From: Bacteriovorax sp. PP10
Lineage (GTDB): Bacteria > Bdellovibrionota > Bacteriovoracia > Bacteriovoracales > Bacteriovoracaceae
NCBI RefSeq assembly: GCF_035013165.1
Contig: NZ_JAYGJQ010000003.1
Span: forward strand, 434,001 to 498,000
Direction: 5' to 3'
DNA length: 64,000 nt
Below, in pieces: positions 59,855 to 64,000 of this stretch. The notes under the pieces were generated by a model that did not search any database, was not told where the DNA came from, and saw nothing but the letters and a program-made list of their open reading frames with translations. The stretch's first letter is position 1, and each line of letters begins with the position of its first letter. The translations under genes were made by a program, and so were the position numbers.

Positions 59855-61126
59855 CTAAACAGGAGAGCTTAAATCAACGTTTCCGATTGAGCGCTCAGAG
59901 TTTGTTTTCACTTCCATGTGGAAGCGGATTTTTGCAAGAGGGTTAAATGTATAACCATCTTTTCCACGGATAATGTACTTACGTTTTGAATCAGCATCTG
60001 TTGGCTCGATCAATTTTCTTAAACGAGATACAGAAGTATAGATAAGTTTATCGTGGATTAATGGGTTGTACTCATCTTTCCAGATCATCTTAGCAAGTTG
60101 CTCTTTATCGAAGTATGTTCCAGGATTTTTAGATAGAAGGAAAAGGATTTCAAGCAGAACGAATCTGTGTTTGAAATCGATTGTTCCCAATGATCTTTCA
60201 ACAATTTTTCTGTTTGTGCGGTCTAAATAAAGATCCACTGTTGAATCATTAACATCATCAATTTCCGCTTCGATTAAATGATTTAATCTTCTGAAAATTG
60301 TCGTGTCGATCGACTCTTGAGCAAGGTGGAACATATTTAGAGCGTCGTCAAAGTTTCCAGCTTTTTTAAGGGCCGTCGCTTTTCCAAAAAGGATGTAACC
60401 ATATAGGTTCCAGCATTTTTTCGACTGAAGATATTCGTTAGCAAGCTTGTAGTAGTTAAGCGCTTTATCGTTTTCATTCATTTCGATAAAGATTTTTGCG
60501 TAATACGTGTACATTGCTCCAGATAGGTAGAATTTTTTAATGATCTTTAGAAGGTCATTTAATTGGTCTAAGTATCTTAGAGATAATTCTAAATCTTTTC
60601 TGTAGAACGCGTTCGTTGCTAGAGAAAGCAGACATTTAGAAAGAAGTTCTGGCTCGTTTTCTTCGCTTGATTTTTTGTAAGCTAGTTCAAAGTTGGTCTT
60701 AGCTTCTTCAAAGTTACCGCTATAATTTTTCACAACCCCAAGGTTGTAGAAGAATTCAGCTGAAAGTGTAGGCAGCGTTCTCGAAAGAGCGTCCATCAGC
60801 TTTTCACTTTCATTAATATATTTTTGAGCTTTGGCGTCTTCAAGTTTTTCTGACGCTATACGGATAAGGAACCCATAGGTCTTAAGTACTGAAAACCCGT
60901 CAGCGACTGGATCTGCAAATGTAAGGGCCTTCACGAAAGATTCGTCAGCACTTACTAAATCGGCCTTATCATAATACACTTTTCCAAGCTGATAATACGA
61001 CCTGGCAACCGCAGTTTTTGTTACGACTTGATCAAGCTTTACATCGTCTTCTAAAAGACCAATATAAGGTGTGATTTCATTGGGGTTTGTACCAACTGAA
61101 AGACCTAAATCTTGACTCGTTACCAT
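59855..61126 (-). CDS. TPR protein with C-terminal winged-helix DNA-binding domain
   Basis: I start at the ATG at 61126, which has GGAG 8 nt before it; the frame is open to 61189 but that region has no ribosome site. Residues ~20-300 form about seven TPR-like helical repeats (ARSYYQLGKVYYDKADLVSA, FYNLGVVKNYSGNFEEAKTN, YAKIFIEMNENDKALNYYKL). Residues ~315-400 are an OmpR-type winged helix: VLLEILFLLSKNPGTYFDKE, IYTSVSRLRKLIE and IIRGKDGYTF, where the last two are the recognition helix and wing. This domain order is reversed from SARP regulators. The input signal is unknown. Confidence 0.85.
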   Translation of the reverse strand: MVTSQDLGLSVGTNPNEITPYIGLLEDDVKLDQVVTKTAVARSYYQLGKVYYDKADLVSADESFVKALTFADPVADGFSVLKTYGFLIRIASEKLEDAKAQKYINESEKLMDALSRTLPTLSAEFFYNLGVVKNYSGNFEEAKTNFELAYKKSSEENEPELLSKCLLSLATNAFYRKDLELSLRYLDQLNDLLKIIKKFYLSGAMYTYYAKIFIEMNENDKALNYYKLANEYLQSKKCWNLYGYILFGKATALKKAGNFDDALNMFHLAQESIDTTIFRRLNHLIEAEIDDVNDSTVDLYLDRTNRKIVERSLGTIDFKHRFVLLEILFLLSKNPGTYFDKEQLAKMIWKDEYNPLIHDKLIYTSVSRLRKLIEPTDADSKRKYIIRGKDGYTFNPLAKIRFHMEVKTNSERSIGNVDLSSPV

Positions 61127-61196
61127 GGGGTTTTCTCCATAAAAATAAACTGATTTTTCCAACTTCGTATGCGGAAGCCACAAGGTCATATCACGC

Positions 61197-61248
61197 GATT
61201 CTTACAGCGTCAAAAGCCCATTGTAAGATTTTTTCGAAAGTAAGATTC
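61197..61248. promoter_or_regulatory. Three GTAAGA boxes in the regulator/thrS intergenic region
   Basis: GATTCTTAC (61197-61205, the inverse of GTAAGAATC), GTAAGATTT (61223-61231) and GTAAGATTC (61240-61248) lie in the 200-bp spacer between the divergent regulator and thrS genes. Two are direct repeats 17 bp apart; the third is inverted. They are candidate binding sites for the adjacent winged-helix protein. Confidence 0.4.
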
Positions 61249-61328
61249 AAGTCGTTGATTTGTATAGCTGCGCCTGATATTATAGAGCGTAAAAAGGTAT
61301 TAATTTTCTAATTTTTGGAGAAGCCCTA

Positions 61329-63077
61329 ATGGCCAAATACGATCTAGACACTATTCGTCACTCTACAGCTCACTTAATGGCCCAAGCGGTAGACCGTATC
61401 TACAAGTCTCACAACCCACAATTTGGTATTGGACCCGTTATCGAAAACGGCTTCTATTATGATATCGATCTTGATGTAAAAATTGCAGATGAAGATCTAG
61501 AGAAGATCGAAAAAGTTATGCAAGAAATTATCGATGAAAAACTAGCAATCAAAAGAATGGTTTTCTCTCGTGATGAAGCTGTTGAATTCTGGAAAAAGAA
61601 AAACCAGCCGTTAAAAGTTGAAGTGGTTTCAGGGATCCCTGCTGACCAGGAAATCTCTTTATATGAGCAAGGTGAATTCGTTGACCTTTGCCGTGGCCCT
61701 CACGTTGAGAACACAGGACATCTTCCAAAATTCTTTAAGTTACTTCACACTGCTGGAGCTTACTGGAAGGGAGACTCAAACAATAAAATGCTACAACGTA
61801 TTTACGCTGTAAGTTTCAATACAAAAAAACAACTTGAAGATCACATGATCTTTTTAGAAGAAGCAAAAAAGCGCGACCACAGAAAGCTAGGAAAGGAACA
61901 AGAACTTTTCCACTTTGAGTCTGTAGCTCCTGCTTCGCCTTTTTTCATGCCAAAAGGAACAACGGTTTATAACGAGCTGGTTGCTTTCATGAGAAGAATT
62001 TATGTGAAGTACGGTTACGATGAAGTTATCACGCCAATGCTTCTGGACTCAGACTTATGGCATACATCAGGTCACTACGCTCACTACAAAGAAAATATGT
62101 ATTTCTCTCAGGTAGATAAGCGCGAGTTCGCACTAAAGCCAATGAACTGTCCGTGCCACATGCTTATGTTTAAGCATTACAAATACTCTTACCGCGATCT
62201 ACCTATGAGATACGCTGACTTCGGTCGCCTTCATAGATACGAAAGTGCTGGAGCTGTAGCAGGATTAACTCGCGTTCGTTCATTCTGCCAGGACGATGCC
62301 CATATCTTTATCTCTCTTGAAGGAATTCAAGAAGAGATCATCAAACTTATGGAAATGTTCTTTATTTGTTACGACCACTTTGGTTTCAAGCAAATTAAAA
62401 TCGGTCTATCGACTCGCCCGGAATCAAAAGCTGGTGACGATGCAACTTGGGATGTAGCTGAAGCTGCTCTTCAAGGCGCTCTAGATAAAACAGGACACCC
62501 GTACCACATCAACGCTGGTGACGGTGCTTTCTACGGTCCAAAAATCGACATTCAAATCGCGGACGCTATCGGAAGATGGCATCAGCTTGGAACGATTCAG
62601 TTGGATTTCCAACTTCCAGATCGTTTTGACTTAAAATACACAAACGAAGAAGGAAAAGACGTGCGTCCGGTTGTTATCCACAGAGCTCTTCTTGGATCTC
62701 TTGAGAGATTCATCGGAGTTTACCTGGAGCACATCGCAGGGATCTTCCCTTTCTGGCTTTCTCCTGAGCAAGCGACAATCGTTCCTGTATCAAATGAAAA
62801 ACACACTGAGTACTGTCGTACACTTGCAAAAGAATTACGCGACATGGGCTTCAGAGTGAAAGTTGATGAGAGAAACGAGACGATGGGATACAAAACTCGT
62901 CAGATCCAGCAATCGAAAGTTCCTTTCATGATTGTTATTGGTGACAGAGAGATGGAAAACAAAGCGGCCAACATCCGTGCTTACGGTGAACAGGCAACAA
63001 AGTCGCTTACAATCGTTGAACTAAAAGAATACTTTACGAAATTAAACCTAGAGAGAGTTCCTGAAAAACTTAGATAG
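61329..63077 (+). CDS. thrS: Threonyl-tRNA synthetase lacking the TGS domain
   Basis: The 582-residue enzyme charges tRNA(Thr). It starts at the editing domain (IRHSTAHLMAQAV with the HxxxH, then CRGPHVENTGHL), then the class II core: motif 2 (RYADFGRLHRYESAGAVAG), zinc-ligand CPCH and a His in GAFYGPKIDIQ, motif 3 near LLGSLERFIGVYLEH, and an anticodon-binding domain. The usual ~60-residue N-terminal TGS domain is missing. GGAG 9 nt before the ATG supports this start. Editing residues are present. Confidence 0.94.
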   Translation: MAKYDLDTIRHSTAHLMAQAVDRIYKSHNPQFGIGPVIENGFYYDIDLDVKIADEDLEKIEKVMQEIIDEKLAIKRMVFSRDEAVEFWKKKNQPLKVEVVSGIPADQEISLYEQGEFVDLCRGPHVENTGHLPKFFKLLHTAGAYWKGDSNNKMLQRIYAVSFNTKKQLEDHMIFLEEAKKRDHRKLGKEQELFHFESVAPASPFFMPKGTTVYNELVAFMRRIYVKYGYDEVITPMLLDSDLWHTSGHYAHYKENMYFSQVDKREFALKPMNCPCHMLMFKHYKYSYRDLPMRYADFGRLHRYESAGAVAGLTRVRSFCQDDAHIFISLEGIQEEIIKLMEMFFICYDHFGFKQIKIGLSTRPESKAGDDATWDVAEAALQGALDKTGHPYHINAGDGAFYGPKIDIQIADAIGRWHQLGTIQLDFQLPDRFDLKYTNEEGKDVRPVVIHRALLGSLERFIGVYLEHIAGIFPFWLSPEQATIVPVSNEKHTEYCRTLAKELRDMGFRVKVDERNETMGYKTRQIQQSKVPFMIVIGDREMENKAANIRAYGEQATKSLTIVELKEYFTKLNLERVPEKLR

Positions 63078-63127
63078 TTAGACGGGACTCTCAGACATTA
63101 TAAATAACCTAAGGATAGGGTGAAAAA

Positions 63128-64000
63128 ATGAGCAAAAAAAATATTCTTCTACTATGTGGTGGAAGTGGTACTGAACATGAAGTTTCTGTGGTGTCGGCAA
63201 AGTTCTTGGAAAAGAACCTAAAAGAGATCGGCCTTTATAACGTCATCAAAGTTGAAATTGGGAAACCAAAAACAAATGATAAAACTTTTCGCCTAGTGAA
63301 CGCAGATGGTTCTCTAGGTGAAGCAGTTGAAATAAATTCTCACCGCCAGTTAGTTGGCGCAAAAACCAAAGAAGACATTCACTACGTGGTTCCATGTATC
63401 CACGGGCCTCCGGGAGAGACTGGAGAGATTCAAACTTATTTAGAGTTGATCTCACTTCCCTATTTTGGATGCGGGCCTGAAGCAAGTTTAATTTGTTTTA
63501 ACAAAGTAACTTCTAAACTATGGTTCAATGCTCTTGATATCCCTAACACTCCCTTTGAATTTTTAACGAGCATTGAAGACGCTCCGAAAGCTCATAAACT
63601 TTTTGATACTCACGGTAGTGTTTTCGTTAAGGCCGCTTCTCAAGGCTCAAGTGTTGGATGTTACCCGGTATCTAAGAAATCAGATTTAGATGCTGCACTT
63701 AAAAATGCTTTCACATTCTCTGAATATGTTTTAGTTGAAAAAATGGTGACAGCTCGTGAGCTTGAAATTTCAACTTACGAATTTGAAGGAAAGGTTCACG
63801 CAAGTGTCCCGGGCGAAATCAACTGCCCTACGGCCTTCTACTCTTACGATGAAAAATACGATCCAAACTCAAAAACGACAACTGAAGTCGTCGCCCCTAA
63901 TCTTTCTACTGAAACAATAGAACTGATGCGTGGGTATGCGATCAAGACGTTTAAAGCGCTTAAGCTACGTCATCAGTCGCGTATTGATTTTTTCTACACA
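63128..64000 (+). CDS. ddl: D-alanine-D-alanine ligase (truncated by window edge)
   Basis: From the ATG at 63128, behind AAGGATAGGG, the frame stays open to the window end (291 codons). The ATP-grasp ligase signature is visible: LLCGGSGTEHEVSVVSA, HGPPGETGEIQTYLELI, YFGCGPEASLICFNK, FVKAASQGSSVGCYPV and VLVEKMVTARELEIS. It joins two D-Ala for peptidoglycan. The metal-binding end lies outside the window. It follows thrS by 50 bp. Confidence 0.93.
   Translation, partial: MSKKNILLLCGGSGTEHEVSVVSAKFLEKNLKEIGLYNVIKVEIGKPKTNDKTFRLVNADGSLGEAVEINSHRQLVGAKTKEDIHYVVPCIHGPPGETGEIQTYLELISLPYFGCGPEASLICFNKVTSKLWFNALDIPNTPFEFLTSIEDAPKAHKLFDTHGSVFVKAASQGSSVGCYPVSKKSDLDAALKNAFTFSEYVLVEKMVTARELEISTYEFEGKVHASVPGEINCPTAFYSYDEKYDPNSKTTTEVVAPNLSTETIELMRGYAIKTFKALKLRHQSRIDFFYT

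Noticed and set aside
1-64000. CRISPR arrays, insertion sequences, prophage, rRNA or tRNA genes
   Set aside because: No regularly spaced repeats, transposase or phage genes, rRNA stretches or cloverleaf-like sequences with a CCA end were recognised by eye; a tRNA scan was not possible here.

Overview
The window looks like chromosome from a predatory bacterium of the Bacteriovoracia (Bacteriovorax, Halobacteriovorax or Peredibacter type; Bdellovibrionota). The reasons are AT-leaning DNA, very tight gene packing, many lipoproteins and secreted proteins of unknown family, exported proteases, unannotatable beta-barrels and a Gram-negative housekeeping set. This assignment is inference from style and gene content; no rRNA or other marker is present. 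No rRNA, tRNA, insertion sequence, phage gene or CRISPR array was seen, and no stretch over 300 bases lacks a gene.

Layout. 1-6.9 kb: end of a PIN-like gene, an orphan ParA with a small partner, a DUF486 membrane protein and a giant Ig/cadherin-type lipoprotein ending in a formylglycine-generating-enzyme-like domain. 7-17 kb: a beta-barrel, a 2OG-Fe(II) oxygenase, a papain-like protease overlapping a small secreted protein, then housekeeping genes (YggS, GlpX, PgsA, SerB, PanD). 17-24 kb: a CNB protein and response regulator, an S1/P1 nuclease, a hydrolase/SDR pair and an AlkB-like oxygenase. 24-31 kb: a KefB-type antiporter, the SOS pair lexA-dinB separated by a 121-nt long-hairpin element, and a MenE-MenH fusion. 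31-40 kb: a second beta-barrel, a degenerate 2H-like protein, a histidine kinase, eno, murI, nth and a SelO-like lipoprotein. 40-49 kb: an orphan CpaF ATPase beside a cupredoxin-fold protein; an operon of beta-barrel, Ig-repeat lipoprotein, subtilase and stand-alone propeptide-like protein; an exported small heat-shock-like protein; an FKBP; and an e(P4) phosphatase. 49-59 kb: rnhA, a PTPS-III-like pterin enzyme, an M14 peptidase, a membrane-anchored ferredoxin, and the translation operon rimP-nusA-infB-rbfA-truB. 59-64 kb: a GNAT protein, a TPR-winged-helix regulator, a divergent thrS without TGS domain, and the start of ddl.

The strongest candidates for new biology are: (1) the surface-protease operon at 42170-46537, in which an S8 protease with a large insertion before its catalytic Ser is translationally coupled to a free-standing inhibitor/propeptide-like protein; (2) the exported SelO-like pseudokinase-fold lipoprotein at 38364-39554; (3) the paired-arm element abutting the dinB start codon; and (4) the MenE-MenH fusion. 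Two genes also appear to use AUC or AUU start codons.
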